This document shows positions 24,957-35,066 of a stretch of DNA of 64,000 nt, one piece after another. The stretch's first letter is position 1. Every line of letters starts with the position of its first letter. A program made the translations under genes and the position numbers. The DNA comes from Herbaspirillum huttiense (GTDB taxonomy: Bacteria > Pseudomonadota > Gammaproteobacteria > Burkholderiales > Burkholderiaceae_D), in assembly GCF_004367745.1 (NCBI RefSeq), contig NZ_CP037993.1, positions 1,426,001 to 1,490,000 of the forward strand, in the 5' to 3' direction. Below the pieces are notes generated by a model. That model did no database searches and had not been told where the DNA came from. It worked only from the letters and a program-made list of their open reading frames with translations.

Positions 24957-26228
24957 ATGACCCCTCAGCATGACTCCTTCGACCCGCTCGCCAGCGAAGT
25001 CCTGGCCGTGGTACCGGGCCGCGCGCATGACCTGGCACGCCTGCGCGTGCTGGCACAAGTGCAGGCCGCACCGACCGTGACGGTGGTCGGCAAGTACAAC
25101 CACGGCAAGAGCCGCCTGCTCAACGAACTGATGGGGCGTGACGTGTTTGCGGTGGCCGACCGGCGTGAGACGGTCATGCTGTCCGAACACCATCACGCCG
25201 AACTGCGCTGGCTGGATGCGCCTGGGCTGGACGCCGACGTCGCCCTGCAGGATGACAGCCATGCCCAGGAAGCCACCTGGCTGCAGGCCGATGTGCGCCT
25301 GTTCGTGCATGCGGCGAAGGAAGGCGAACTGGATGCGGCCGAACGCCATCTGTTGCAGGCCCTGCGCGAAGACCAGCAGCGCACGCGGCGGCAGACGCTG
25401 TTCGTGCTCACGCAGGTGGACCAGATGAGCGATGACGAGCAACTGGCCAAGGTCAGCGCCGCCATCCTTGCGCAGGCACCGGGGCTCACGCTGCATCCGG
25501 TGTCCTCCACGCGGCATCGCAGTGGCGTGGAAGGCGGCAAGTCGCTGCTGCTGCAGCGGAGCGGCATTCCGGCGCTGCAGGGCTTGCTGCGTGAAGTGGT
25601 GGAGCAGGTGCCGGGTGCGCGCCGACATGAGCGCAATCTGCTCTTCACCGAGATTGGCCAGCAGGTACGGCAGGAACAAGCTGCGCTGGAGAGCGGGCTG
25701 CACACGCTGCGCCAGCGCCAGCAGCAGCAACGCCAGGATTTCGAGCAAGGGCTGCAGGCCGTGCTGGAAAAAGTGCGTCAGGATCTGCTGCCGATCGTCG
25801 AGTTTCAGGGGGACGATCCCGCGCTGGTACCCGATACCGCCGCCGACGAATTCAAGCTCACCGCCGGCAAGCGCGAGCGGGCGCGCATTCACGTCGCTTA
25901 TTCACGCGCCTGCATCGCCATTCGTGCGCACCTGATCCAGCATGGCGTGGAAGGTCTGCCGGCCAGCCAGCAGACCTCGGTGGCCAGCCTCGATACGGTG
26001 ATGGTGGCGGTGCTGGGCATCTCCATCAAATACCGCGCCGACCTGCGCCGCCGTTTCTGTGAACCGGCAGGGCAGGCGCAATTGAAAGAGGCCTTCCTGC
26101 ACTACTACGAACTGTCGGAAGACCGCCAGGCGCTGCAACAGCAGATCGCCATCGGCCAGGCCGAGCTGCACGCGCACCAACGCGCGCAGCAGGCGCTGGC
26201 ACGGCTGCGCGAAGGAGAGGGCGCATGA
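24957..26228 (+). CDS. Dynamin-like GTPase, first of a pair
   Basis: A 423-residue protein. G1 is VVGKYNHGKSRLLNEL (G45-S52), G3 is DAPG (D87-G90) and G4 is TQVD (T152-D155), a variant of T/N-K-x-D. After the G domain (about 35-230) it is mostly helical, with Gln-rich coiled coils (RQRQQQQRQDFEQGL) and a C-terminal helix bundle. No clear membrane segment. This resembles bacterial dynamin-like proteins, which often occur as adjacent unequal pairs acting on membranes. It overlaps the second GTPase gene by ATGA and follows benE by 19 bp. No link to benzoate is evident; function unknown. Confidence 0.62.
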   Translation: MTPQHDSFDPLASEVLAVVPGRAHDLARLRVLAQVQAAPTVTVVGKYNHGKSRLLNELMGRDVFAVADRRETVMLSEHHHAELRWLDAPGLDADVALQDDSHAQEATWLQADVRLFVHAAKEGELDAAERHLLQALREDQQRTRRQTLFVLTQVDQMSDDEQLAKVSAAILAQAPGLTLHPVSSTRHRSGVEGGKSLLLQRSGIPALQGLLREVVEQVPGARRHERNLLFTEIGQQVRQEQAALESGLHTLRQRQQQQRQDFEQGLQAVLEKVRQDLLPIVEFQGDDPALVPDTAADEFKLTAGKRERARIHVAYSRACIAIRAHLIQHGVEGLPASQQTSVASLDTVMVAVLGISIKYRADLRRRFCEPAGQAQLKEAFLHYYELSEDRQALQQQIAIGQAELHAHQRAQQALARLREGEGA

Positions 26229-27778
26229 GTCGCGAAGAACAGCGTTTCATCGACTCCATCGGCCGCACCGGCCAGGGCGAGGCCGACCTGCAGCCGGTGC
26301 TGTCTGCATTGCGTGATTGGCTCGCGGCGCTGGCGCAGGCCTTTGAAGCTGCCCCGCTGCCGGCCAGCGGCCTGCAGTCGGCCAGCCCCATGGCGCGCCG
26401 TATGGCGGCCTTGCACGAAGAGCGGATCCACCAGGCGCGCTGCCGCGAGGAGCAATGGATTGCCCTCGCTCCCGCCCGTGCGCTGGCCCAGCGTTTCGAG
26501 GGCAAGCTCATGCTGCTGGTGTTCGGCAAGTTCAATGCCGGTAAAAGCTCGCTATGCAACTTTCTCGCGCAACGCTTCCGCGAGCGCCAGCAGGCGGTGC
26601 AGTATTTCCATCTGCAGGACGGGGCGCTGGTGGAGAGTGAAGATCCTTTCCATGAAGGCGCTACCGAAACCACGGCGCGCCTGCAGGGCGTCTGCCTCGG
26701 CGACGGGCTGGTGCTGCTGGACACCCCCGGCCTGCATTCGGCCACCGGCGAGAATGCGGCGCTCACGCAGCGTTTCCTCGACAGCGCCGATGCGGTGCTG
26801 TGGTTGACCAGTTCGACTTCGCCGGGACAGGTGCAGGAGCTCGATGAACTGGCGCGTGAACTGCGCCGTGGCAAGCCGCTGCTGCCGGTGCTCACGCGCA
26901 GCGACGTCATCGATGAGGATGAGGTGGATGGCCGGATCGTCAAATGTCTGCGCAACAAATCCGATGCCAACCGCGCCGACCAGGAAGCTGACGTCCGTGC
27001 CCGCGCCGCCGACAAGTTGCAATCGCTGGGTGTGGCGCTGCATCAGCTGAAGGCTCCCGTATCGGTGTCCGCCTATGTGGCCCGCACGGCCGGTGCGGAT
27101 GCCGAAGCGATGCGCGGTGCCGGTTTCGAGCGCCTGTATGCCGCACTGTCGGACCTGCTGGCACCGGCCCTGGCCTATCGCGACCGCAAGCCGGCCGAAG
27201 TGTTGCTGCACCATCTGCAGGAAGCGGTACTGGCCCCTCTGCAAGGGCAGACCCTGCCCGCGCTGCGGGGCTTGCAGCAGTTGGTGCAGAGCGAACTGCA
27301 AGCACTGCCCGCCAGTCGCGCACGCATCGTGCAACTGGCCTGGCGCGAGGTGATGCCGGGCCTGCCGGCCTTGCTGGAGCAGCACGCTGGCACGGGCGAT
27401 GTGGCCGCTGTACTGGCCAGCCTGCAAGCATCATTGATGCACGCCTTCGAGCGCCACGCGCGCGCCGTACTGGACAGCCATGTGCTGTCCGCACCGGCCC
27501 CGGTGGCGCTGGTCCTGCCTGCGGGCAGCGGCTATGAACGCATTGCCGACGATTTGCCGCCGTCCTACGAGAAACTGTACGAAGCGCTGAGTCAAAGTGT
27601 ACTGGCGGCCTTGGAGCAACTGGCCGATGAAGTGGCCGGGCACTGTACTGCCCGGTTGGCGGCACTGTCTGATGCGGTGTCCGTGCAGCGCGCTCTCATC
27701 GACGAGCACGCGCGGCGTTTGCAGCAGCTGGAAAGCGGCCTGCGCGCTGCACCGCCGGAGGTGCTTGGCACGCCTTGA
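26225..27778 (+). CDS. Dynamin-like GTPase, second of a pair
   Basis: A 517-residue protein. A helical N-terminal region (1-95) precedes the G domain: G1 VFGKFNAGKSSLCNFL (G101 onward), a conserved threonine region ATETTARLQ for G2, G3 LLDTPGLHS (D166), and G4-like TRSD (about 224-227). The long C-terminal half is helical with conserved-looking leucine heptads, and includes a hydrophobic patch APAPVALVLPAGSGYERI (about 420-437) that might be a membrane paddle. It starts inside the stop of the first GTPase gene. Paired dynamins of this kind can form heterotypic membrane-tethering or fusion machines. The substrate membrane is unknown. Confidence 0.65.
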   Translation: MSREEQRFIDSIGRTGQGEADLQPVLSALRDWLAALAQAFEAAPLPASGLQSASPMARRMAALHEERIHQARCREEQWIALAPARALAQRFEGKLMLLVFGKFNAGKSSLCNFLAQRFRERQQAVQYFHLQDGALVESEDPFHEGATETTARLQGVCLGDGLVLLDTPGLHSATGENAALTQRFLDSADAVLWLTSSTSPGQVQELDELARELRRGKPLLPVLTRSDVIDEDEVDGRIVKCLRNKSDANRADQEADVRARAADKLQSLGVALHQLKAPVSVSAYVARTAGADAEAMRGAGFERLYAALSDLLAPALAYRDRKPAEVLLHHLQEAVLAPLQGQTLPALRGLQQLVQSELQALPASRARIVQLAWREVMPGLPALLEQHAGTGDVAAVLASLQASLMHAFERHARAVLDSHVLSAPAPVALVLPAGSGYERIADDLPPSYEKLYEALSQSVLAALEQLADEVAGHCTARLAALSDAVSVQRALIDEHARRLQQLESGLRAAPPEVLGTP

Positions 27779-27856
27779 AGCGTCCCGGCGCAAATCACGG
27801 AATCAAAACAATAAATGCATGCGCACGCATGCAAATGAGCAACAGAGGAGATCAAC

Positions 27857-28801
27857 ATGCGGATGCATCTTGTCAAATGGGCCTGCGTGGCCTTGTCGGT
27901 CGTGGTCACGGCAGCGGCCAGCTGGAGCCTGTTCAATACCGCGCGCGGTGTGGCTGAAGAAGTGCTGGCAGCCTTGTTGCCACTGGCCATGGCGGCCATC
28001 GCCTTGATCGGCACGCGGCGACCATCGGTAACGATCAAGGTGCCGGAACAGGTTCTGCTGGCCAATACCGAACTGGCCACAAGTGAACTGGCCGCCCCCT
28101 TGCCCGCAGTACCGTACGCGTATCCTGTGACGCCGCAAGCCTTGCAAGTGCTCCACGGGCTGGTGCAGGATCTGAGCAGCCTGCTTGACCGCACCATCGC
28201 CGACATGGCGCGTGCCGGTGTAGTGGCCAAGCAGTCGGGGGGCAGCGTCGATCGCGCGGTGGCCGCAGTCGAGCAGACCGTGCGATCAGTGGCTGCCATC
28301 AGCAGCTACATCGAAACATCGCTGTCGACCTATCGCTCGCTGGCCGGGCAGGCAGCCACCATCGGCGGCATCGTCGATACCATCCACGAGATCGCCAGTC
28401 AGACCAATCTGCTGGCCCTGAACGCGGCCATCGAAGCGGCGCGCGCCGGCGAGAGCGGGCGCGGCTTTGCGGTGGTGGCCGCCGAGGTCAAACGCCTGGC
28501 GGGTCGGGTTGGCCAGTCCAGCAAGGAGATCGGCAAGATTGCCAGCTCGCTGAGCCAGTCCTCCGGCGCTGCCCTGCGTGAGGCCGAGCGCGCCGCAACG
28601 CTGGCCACACAGGGGCGCGGCAGTGCCGGCCTGGCGCATGAGGCCATGAGCGAAGTCATCGACGGCGCGCGCAAGCGCGTGGCCATCGTGGGGGGCATCA
28701 ATGAGGCGCTGGCGCGTCAATCCGACGTGGCCGCCGCATTGGCATTGCAAACGCAAGGTTTGCTGCCGAGCGCCGGATTGCAGGCGGTCCCGCAGGCTTG
28801 A
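27857..28801 (+). CDS. Short membrane-anchored methyl-accepting signalling protein without sensor domain
   Basis: A 314-residue protein with two N-terminal hydrophobic segments (about 7-26 and 36-53) and almost no periplasmic loop. There is no HAMP or ligand-binding domain. It then has a coiled-coil signalling region with the chemoreceptor hairpin tip [20 protein letters not shown] followed by [15 protein letters not shown] (about 180-220). It would be an MCP-like protein that senses from inside the membrane or through a partner. AGAGGAGATCAAC precedes ATG 27857. It lies 78 bp after the second GTPase gene on the same strand, so it may act with the dynamin pair. Confidence 0.75.
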   Translation: MRMHLVKWACVALSVVVTAAASWSLFNTARGVAEEVLAALLPLAMAAIALIGTRRPSVTIKVPEQVLLANTELATSELAAPLPAVPYAYPVTPQALQVLHGLVQDLSSLLDRTIADMARAGVVAKQSGGSVDRAVAAVEQTVRSVAAISSYIETSLSTYRSLAGQAATIGGIVDTIHEIASQTNLLALNAAIEAARAGESGRGFAVVAAEVKRLAGRVGQSSKEIGKIASSLSQSSGAALREAERAATLATQGRGSAGLAHEAMSEVIDGARKRVAIVGGINEALARQSDVAAALALQTQGLLPSAGLQAVPQA

Positions 28802-28835
28802 TTGGTAGCGCTGCATCCCATCCCTTGGAGACACC

Positions 28836-30752
28836 ATGACCGAGTTCGCCCATCTGCCTTCGGCTGCACTGGCCGAGTCTGAACGCATCCGTACCGCACG
28901 CCGCCTGTTCTTCGAGGAAGGCACGCTGCCCAGCGGTCTGGTGCCCGATGCCGTGCTGCGCTCGTGGCAGCGCTGCCAGGGCGTTGGCTACCGGACTGGC
29001 GAGGCGGTCAGCTTCGATCCGGTCCAGCCCAGCGTGGTGTCGTCCTTGTGTGAACGCAGCCATGACCTGATCGAGGCGGCTCGCCCTGAATTCGAACGGC
29101 TGGCACGTGTGCTGGGCGAGGGGGCTTACGGTTTGTTGCTGACCGATGCCGACGGCCATGCGGTGGCCGTGCACGGCCCGCTGCAACACTGTGACGAATT
29201 GATCCGGCGTGCGTTGCGCCCGGGTGTGAACCTGGCCGAGGCACGCATCGGCACCAGCGCCATGAGTACCGCCATGGCCGAGGGACAGGCCATCGGCGTG
29301 TTCGGACAAGAACATTTCTTTGCCCAGCATGGCAGCTTCCAGTGCGCCGCCGCACCCATCTACGGCGTGCAGGGCGAACTGCGTGGTACCATCGATGTCA
29401 CGCGCGATACGCCCTTGCCCCAGTTCGGTGTGCTCTCGCTGATGCAGGACAGCGCCAGCGTCATCGAAGCCACGCTGCTGCGCGCAGTACCGGCGCGACT
29501 GCGGGTGCGGATGTGCTGGTACCACGGCGCGTTGGGCGGGCTGGGCAATGCCATGATGGCCTTTGGCGCAGATGGCGAAGTCGTGGCCGCCAATCAGGCG
29601 GCGCGCCGCCTGCTGGACTTGCGCAGCGAAATAAGGGGATTGCATCACGATGATGTGTTCCAAGGCCGCTTTTCGGAACTGGTGGATCGCCTCGGCCATC
29701 AGCCGCTGCTGCCATGGCGTTTGCGCTCCGGGCTCACGCTGACCATGGCACCGCTGGATACACCGCGGCCGGCGCGCCCGGCCGCGTTCCAGCCTGCAAG
29801 TCCACCGGTTGCGCTGGCCCCTGCTGCCGCGCTCCCCGAATTCGGGGATGAAGAGGTGGCGCGTGCCCTGCCACGGGCAGTGCGCGCGCTCGATGCCGGA
29901 CTGCCGGTACTGATCCTCGGTGAATCGGGCAGTGGCAAGGAGGTCGCGGCTCAGGCTTTGCATCGAAGCAGCCGCCTGCGGGAGGGCCCCTTCGTGGCGA
30001 TCAATTGCGGCGCCATTCCGCGCGAGCTGATCGAGGGCGAACTGTTCGGTCACACCGACGGTGCCTTTACCGGGGCGCGACGCGGCGGGGCCAAGGGCAA
30101 GCTGGAACAGGCCGATGGTGGCACGCTGTTCCTGGACGAGATCGGCGACATGCCGCTGGAATTGCAGACGCGCCTGCTGCGCGTGCTGGAGACGCGCGAG
30201 GTCACGCGCCTGGGCGGCACCGGCAGCCGCAAGCTGGAGTTTCAATTGCTCAGTGCCACGCACCAGCCACTGGATCAGTGGGTGGCGCAAGGGCGTTTTC
30301 GGGCCGACCTGCTGTTCCGCCTGGATGGACTGCGCTTGCCCTTGCCACCCTTGCGTCAACGCGGGCAGTTGCATCGCTTGCTGACGGTCCTGCTGGCCGA
30401 CGAAGGACTGCATGAAGCGCAACTGGAAGCGGAATGCCTGCAACACCTGCTGCAATTGCCCTGGCCGGGCAACTGCCGCCAGTTGCGTGCCGCCTTGCGG
30501 CTGGCACGGGTGATCGCCGAGCCGGGTGAGCTGATAGGTCGGCAGCATCTGCCGGCAGAGCTGCGCCAGCCCTGCGCCGAGTTCGCCCCGCCCGCCGCGA
30601 TGAATCAGCAAGCGGGCGTTTCCTTGCGCCAGCATCATCAAGCCTTGCTGGCCGCGACCCTGGAGGAGGTGCAAGGCAATGTGTCGGCAGCGGCCCAGCG
30701 CCTGGGCGTGAATCGCTCCACGTTGCATCGCTGGATGAAGAAATCGCGCTGA
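28836..30752 (+). CDS. Sigma-54-dependent activator, AcoR-like (GAF-AAA+-Fis HTH)
   Basis: A 638-residue enhancer-binding protein. The N-terminal sensor part, with a GAF-like region at about 80-190, opens with [22 protein letters not shown]...VLRSWQRC, a signature of AcoR-type activators. The AAA+ domain at about 335-565 has Walker A GESGSGKE (from G362), an intact GAFTGA (409-414) and Walker [13 protein letters not shown]. The C-terminal Fis-type HTH reads [23 protein letters not shown]. Intact GAFTGA means it can contact sigma-54. The obvious target is the promoter at 35067-35081 of the facing dehydrogenase operon. Confidence 0.88.
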   Translation: MTEFAHLPSAALAESERIRTARRLFFEEGTLPSGLVPDAVLRSWQRCQGVGYRTGEAVSFDPVQPSVVSSLCERSHDLIEAARPEFERLARVLGEGAYGLLLTDADGHAVAVHGPLQHCDELIRRALRPGVNLAEARIGTSAMSTAMAEGQAIGVFGQEHFFAQHGSFQCAAAPIYGVQGELRGTIDVTRDTPLPQFGVLSLMQDSASVIEATLLRAVPARLRVRMCWYHGALGGLGNAMMAFGADGEVVAANQAARRLLDLRSEIRGLHHDDVFQGRFSELVDRLGHQPLLPWRLRSGLTLTMAPLDTPRPARPAAFQPASPPVALAPAAALPEFGDEEVARALPRAVRALDAGLPVLILGESGSGKEVAAQALHRSSRLREGPFVAINCGAIPRELIEGELFGHTDGAFTGARRGGAKGKLEQADGGTLFLDEIGDMPLELQTRLLRVLETREVTRLGGTGSRKLEFQLLSATHQPLDQWVAQGRFRADLLFRLDGLRLPLPPLRQRGQLHRLLTVLLADEGLHEAQLEAECLQHLLQLPWPGNCRQLRAALRLARVIAEPGELIGRQHLPAELRQPCAEFAPPAAMNQQAGVSLRQHHQALLAATLEEVQGNVSAAAQRLGVNRSTLHRWMKKSR

Positions 30753-30776
30753 TCGCGCAAGGCGACGATCAGCGCG
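30745..30776. terminator. Bidirectional hairpin between convergent genes
   Basis: A perfect 11-bp inverted repeat, CGCGCTGATCG (30745-30755) and CGATCAGCGCG (30766-30776), overlaps the stop of the sigma-54 activator gene and lies just past the end of the converging channel gene. No T-run is present on either side. Confidence 0.5.
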
Positions 30777-30790
30777 TACGGCTTCAGGCT

Positions 30791-31699
30791 TCAGAACACT
30801 TTGGCGATGCGCAGGTTGATGCGATTGGATTCCTTGGCACCGTTCTCCACCTGGATGGACTGCCCATACTGCACCATCAGTTGTACCGTCGGGGCGACGA
30901 ACGTGGAGAAGCCCGCTTGCAGGCGTCCATTGTTCATGCGGTCATTTTGCGCGACGCCATTGAGCTTGGTCGCCCCGCCGAAATCCTGGTACCACGACAG
31001 TGCCAGTGACGTCGTCGGCGAGAACATGTAGCGCAGGTGCGTTTGCAGGCCATAGGAAGCGTCCTGTTCGCGCTTGAGTCCGAGGAAGTTGGTGTTGTCG
31101 CCATAGACGGCATATTCACCGATCACATCCAGCATGAAATTGGCCGGCAAGGCCGTGACGTAGCCCAATTGGAAGATCCCTTTCCAACGGTTTTCGCCCA
31201 CGTTGACCGGTCCCTTGCTGCCATCGTAATTGCCCGCCGGTACTGCGACGAAGGCCGATACGCCCAGCCAGCGCTGTTGCTGCTGCTGGTTCAGCAACCA
31301 CAGGGTCCCGCCCACCAGCGGATCGCCTACCCCGCTGGCCGAGACCGGCTTGAGCGGCCCGAAGGCGGTCTGCAGATCGACCTTGCCGAAGGGGATGATG
31401 ATTTGCGGATCGATGGTGTAATCGCCCACTTGCATGAAGTGGACGAAACGTGCCAGGCCGATGTCAGTCACCAGCCTGAAGTCGCCTGCCGTGCGGTTGC
31501 CGTTCGCATAGTTGGCATTGCGCTCGGTGTGCTGGCCGTACAGCAGGGCCAGGTTGGCACCGGCGGGTAGAGCCGCATAGTCGCCCGGATCGGTGGCGAT
31601 TTCAGCGGCCGCGGCGCTGCCGGCCGAGAAGGTCAAGGCGCTGGCGGCGGCCAGCAGGGCGCGCCGCAGCGGGCGGACGCGAGGGTGAAGGGCTTGCAT
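30791..31699 (-). CDS. Outer-membrane channel of the phenol-degradation MetA-like family
   Basis: A 302-residue protein with a basic N-terminus and a signal peptide (LLAAASALTFSAGSAAAA, cleavage about 30-32). Amphipathic beta-strands run to a C-terminal aromatic residue (NLRIAKVF), typical of an outer-membrane beta-barrel. Segments such as TDIGLARFVHFMQVGDYTIDPQIIIPFGKVD match the MetA-pathway-of-phenol-degradation family, thought to admit hydrophobic aromatics. It is the last gene after the GMC and aldehyde dehydrogenase genes, 69 bp behind the latter, and probably takes up the same substrate. Confidence 0.78.
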   Translation of the reverse strand: MQALHPRVRPLRRALLAAASALTFSAGSAAAAEIATDPGDYAALPAGANLALLYGQHTERNANYANGNRTAGDFRLVTDIGLARFVHFMQVGDYTIDPQIIIPFGKVDLQTAFGPLKPVSASGVGDPLVGGTLWLLNQQQQQRWLGVSAFVAVPAGNYDGSKGPVNVGENRWKGIFQLGYVTALPANFMLDVIGEYAVYGDNTNFLGLKREQDASYGLQTHLRYMFSPTTSLALSWYQDFGGATKLNGVAQNDRMNNGRLQAGFSTFVAPTVQLMVQYGQSIQVENGAKESNRINLRIAKVF

Positions 31700-31768
31700 G
31701 GAATGGTCTCCTGGTTATCGTTGTGATGGGGTGCTGCACTCGTGCATGCGTGGTATTCAGAAGGGATT

Positions 31769-33235
31769 TCAGAAGGGATACTGAATCGGCTGGTCCATGA
31801 TGCTGATCCACTGGCTTTGGGTGAATTCATGCACGCTGGCCGGGCCACCGAAGCGGCTGGCATTGCCGGAATCTCCCATGCCGCCGAAGGGCACCTGAAA
31901 TTCGTTGTTCACCGTCTGATCATTGATGTGCACCATGCCGCAGCGCAGCTGGCGGCCCAGTGCCGTGGCGCGTGCCACGTCACGGCTGTGCACGGCGGCA
32001 GCCAGGCCATAGGGGCTGCCATTGACCAGCGCGATGGCCTGGCGTTCGTCGTCGAAGACGGTAATTGGCGCCACGGGGCCGAACAATTCCTCGTGATACA
32101 CCGGCATCTCGGGTGTGACGCCGGCCAGCACGGTGGGCGCATAGAACAGCTCATCGTAGTGGCCGCCCGCGAGCAGGGTGGCGCCCGCTGCGATACTCTG
32201 TGTGACCAGTCCGTGCAGGCGGTCACGCTGGCGCGCATTGATCAGCGGGCCCAGATGAACCTGCCCCCGGTACGGGTCGCCCACATGCAGTGCCTTGGCG
32301 CGGGCCGCCAGTTTTTCGGCATAGAGCGCCGCCACCGAGCGATGCACCAGATGGCGGCCGGCCTGCATGCAGATCTGTCCCTGATGCAGGAAGGAGGCCC
32401 AGGCGCCGTTGGAGGCGGCGGCATCCAGATCGGCATCGGCCAGTACCACTTGCGCATTGTTGCCGCCCAGTTCCAGAGCCACCTTCTTGAGCGATTGTCC
32501 GCAGTGCTGGCCGATGGCGCGGCCCACTGCGGTCGAGCCGGTGAATGCGATCATGCCGACCTGCGCATGGGCCACCAGCGCCTGTCCCGCTGCCGGCCCA
32601 CCGGGAATCACGTGCAGTACGCCTTGTGGCAGGCCGGCGAGCTCGAACAGGCGCGCCAGCAACAGGCCGCCACAGACTGCGCTCTGGGTGTCAGGCTTGA
32701 GTACAACCGCATTGCCCAGCGCCAGCGCCGGTGCCACTGAACGCAGTGACAGCAGCAGCGGGAAATTCCATGGGGAAATCACGCCGACCACTCCGATGGG
32801 AATCTGCCGCCACTGGTTGCTGCGACCGGGCAGGGACGAGGGGAACAGCAAGCCGTCGGGCTGCATCGGCAGTGCCGCCGCCATGTGCAGCTGTTCGCAG
32901 CATTGCGCCAGTTCCCATTGGGCCTTGGCGGTGGTGGAACCGCATTCGCGCACGTTCCAGCGATTGAATTCTTCGGCATGCAGTTGCATGAGTCGCGCCG
33001 CTTCGCGCAGGATGCGTGCACGTTCGCTGAAAGTGATGGCGGCCCAGGCCGGTTGGGCCGTCGCCGCGCTGGTGACGGCGCGGTCGATGTCGTCGGCATT
33101 GCCGATGCCGGTGGCGGCCAGCGCTGCTCCGGTGGCCGGTTCGATCACGTCGGCGTGGCCGCCGGCGGCGCTGGTCCAGCCATCGGACCAGATCTTGCCG
33201 TGCCAGTGCTGGTCGCTGTCAAAGAGGGTATGCAT
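31769..33235 (-). CDS. Aromatic (benzaldehyde-type) aldehyde dehydrogenase
   Basis: A 488-residue NAD(P)-dependent aldehyde dehydrogenase. The active-site pattern ASFLHQGQICMQAGRHLVH contains the catalytic Cys. The general base is in KKVALELGGNNAQ, and the cofactor loop is FTGSTAVGRAIG. PWNFPLLLSLRSVAPALALGNAVVLKPD is the usual Rossmann segment. H-x-GQICM is characteristic of the benzaldehyde/vanillin dehydrogenase branch (XylC, Vdh). It lies 31 bp after the GMC oxidoreductase gene. The expected product, benzoate or a related acid, would enter the ben operon nearby. Exact substrate is inference. Confidence 0.82.
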   Translation of the reverse strand: MHTLFDSDQHWHGKIWSDGWTSAAGGHADVIEPATGAALAATGIGNADDIDRAVTSAATAQPAWAAITFSERARILREAARLMQLHAEEFNRWNVRECGSTTAKAQWELAQCCEQLHMAAALPMQPDGLLFPSSLPGRSNQWRQIPIGVVGVISPWNFPLLLSLRSVAPALALGNAVVLKPDTQSAVCGGLLLARLFELAGLPQGVLHVIPGGPAAGQALVAHAQVGMIAFTGSTAVGRAIGQHCGQSLKKVALELGGNNAQVVLADADLDAAASNGAWASFLHQGQICMQAGRHLVHRSVAALYAEKLAARAKALHVGDPYRGQVHLGPLINARQRDRLHGLVTQSIAAGATLLAGGHYDELFYAPTVLAGVTPEMPVYHEELFGPVAPITVFDDERQAIALVNGSPYGLAAAVHSRDVARATALGRQLRCGMVHINDQTVNNEFQVPFGGMGDSGNASRFGGPASVHEFTQSQWISIMDQPIQYPF

Positions 33236-33266
33236 GGTGTCCTTTGTGTCTGTGAAGGTCAGTAGA

Positions 33267-35006
33267 TCAGGCTTGCTTGAGGATCTCGGCCATCCGTTCG
33301 CCGATGATCATGCAGGGGGCCATGGTGTTGCCGGTGGTCACGCGCGGCATGATGGAGCCATCCGCCACGCGCAGGCCGTCGATGCCGTAGACGCGCAACT
33401 GGCTGTCGACCACGGCCATCTGGTCGCGTCCCATCTTGCAGGTGCCGGTCTCGTGCCAGTAGGTGAGGGCGGCGTCGCGCACGAAGCTCTCCATCTGTTT
33501 GGGAGAGAGCGGGCCCGGCATCACCTCGCGCTTGGCATAGGCGCGCAACTCGGCCTCGTTGCCGATCTCGCGGCACAGCTCGACGGCGCGCACCAGCGCC
33601 TTGACGTCAGCCGGATCGGAGAGGAAGTTGGCGTGGATCTTGAGACGGTCACGCGGATCCGCCGATTGCAGTTCCAGATGACCGCGGCTCTTGGGTTGTA
33701 CCAGGCCCGGCGCGATCGACCATGCGGCCTGCGGTACCTGATACTGCTTGGCCGTCGCCTCGGAAGTGAACGGTATCTCGATCTGGAACGGCTGCAGGTC
33801 GGGCGAGGCCAGCTTGCTGTCACTCTTCCAGAAGAAGGTACATTCGGCCAGATTGTTGCGGGGTGCCTCGGGCGTGTTGTATTCCCACAGGCAGCCGCCG
33901 AGCAGGATGTGATCCATGAAATTGCGACCGACGCCAGCAAGAGCATGGCGCACCGGTACGCCGGCCCGTCGCAGCATGGTTTCGTCCCCGATGCCGGAGA
34001 GCATCAGCAGCTTGGGCGAGTTCAGCGCACCGGCCGAGAGGATCACTTCGCGGCGGGCACCGATGCGACGCTGCCGGCCCTGCCAGTTCAACTCCACACC
34101 CGTGGCACGCTTGCCCGACAGCGTCAGGCGCTGCACTTCGGCCCGGGTCAGTACGGTGAGATTCTTGCGCTGCATGACCGGGTGCAGGTAATGCGAAGCC
34201 ATGTTGCGGCGACGGCCATCCTTGATGGAGGTGTTGGCGATGGCGCATCCGCCGGGGCCTTCCATCATGGCGCCGTTGTGATCCTCGAAGGAGGGGATGC
34301 CGATGGCCGCAGCGGCGCGCTTCATGGCCGGGGCGATGGGATTGGGGGCCTTGGCCGGCTGGACCCAGACGTTGCCGCCCTGACCGCGATAGGCTGGATC
34401 GGGGGCGCCCTGCCAGTCCTCGATGCGCTTGTAGATGGCCAGTACGTGATCGTAATTCCAGGCCGCATCTCCTGCCTCGGCCGCCCAGTGGTCATAGTCG
34501 CTCTTGTGGCCGCGGGCGTAGGCCATGACGTTGATGCTGCTGCCACCACCGATGGCGCGGCCCATCGCCAGGCTCAGGGTGCGCTGATGAAGGTGGCGCT
34601 GCGGCAGCGACTTGTCGCCCCATTCGCGCTCGGTCCCGAGATTGGTGAACCAGACGCCCGGGTCAAGGATGCTGGGTGCATCATCGCTGCCGCCCGCCTC
34701 CAGCAGCAACACGCTGAGGTCAGGATTTTCCGACAGGCGGCTGGCAATCACGCAGCCAGAGGAACCCGCGCCGACCACGATGTAATCGTACTGGTCTTGC
34801 AGCGTGCTGGCGCGTTCGGCCTGGTTGGTGGCGATGGCCTCGGCCTGCTGCGCCATGCTCTCGATGGCGGAGGTGCCCAGGCCCAGGGCCGCTGCCAGTT
34901 TCATGAAATGACGGCGATCGATCTTGCCGTGCATCAGCGCCTGTTCCAGCGCATTGATGCGATCGCCATGGGCGAGGTCGTCCCCGCCAGTGGATGGGAT
35001 GTGCAT
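33267..35006 (-). CDS. Tat-exported GMC-family FAD alcohol dehydrogenase
   Basis: A 579-residue GMC oxidoreductase. Residues 29-45 contain a twin-arginine-type export motif (DRRHFMKLAAALGLG). The FAD Rossmann turn is VVGAGSSGCVIASRL with EAGG (about 75-105). GMC signatures include GRAIGGGSSINVM and AGALNSPKLLMLSGIG. The catalytic histidine lies in YWHETGTCKMG, near the C-terminus. Related enzymes oxidise alcohols such as aryl, polyethylene-glycol or alkyl alcohols. Being first in an operon with an aromatic aldehyde dehydrogenase and a MetA-like channel suggests a benzyl-alcohol-type substrate. Likely sigma-54 dependent. Confidence 0.82.
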   Translation of the reverse strand: MHIPSTGGDDLAHGDRINALEQALMHGKIDRRHFMKLAAALGLGTSAIESMAQQAEAIATNQAERASTLQDQYDYIVVGAGSSGCVIASRLSENPDLSVLLLEAGGSDDAPSILDPGVWFTNLGTEREWGDKSLPQRHLHQRTLSLAMGRAIGGGSSINVMAYARGHKSDYDHWAAEAGDAAWNYDHVLAIYKRIEDWQGAPDPAYRGQGGNVWVQPAKAPNPIAPAMKRAAAAIGIPSFEDHNGAMMEGPGGCAIANTSIKDGRRRNMASHYLHPVMQRKNLTVLTRAEVQRLTLSGKRATGVELNWQGRQRRIGARREVILSAGALNSPKLLMLSGIGDETMLRRAGVPVRHALAGVGRNFMDHILLGGCLWEYNTPEAPRNNLAECTFFWKSDSKLASPDLQPFQIEIPFTSEATAKQYQVPQAAWSIAPGLVQPKSRGHLELQSADPRDRLKIHANFLSDPADVKALVRAVELCREIGNEAELRAYAKREVMPGPLSPKQMESFVRDAALTYWHETGTCKMGRDQMAVVDSQLRVYGIDGLRVADGSIMPRVTTGNTMAPCMIIGERMAEILKQA

Positions 35007-35066
35007 GAAGTCTCCAGTTCTTGGTCTCTTGGATTGCGTCCGGAATGACGCAATGACCGATCAATG

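Noticed and set aside
32409..35048. 879-codon open frame on the plus strand
   Set aside because: It runs antisense through the aldehyde dehydrogenase and GMC genes, both of which have full catalytic motifs on the other strand.
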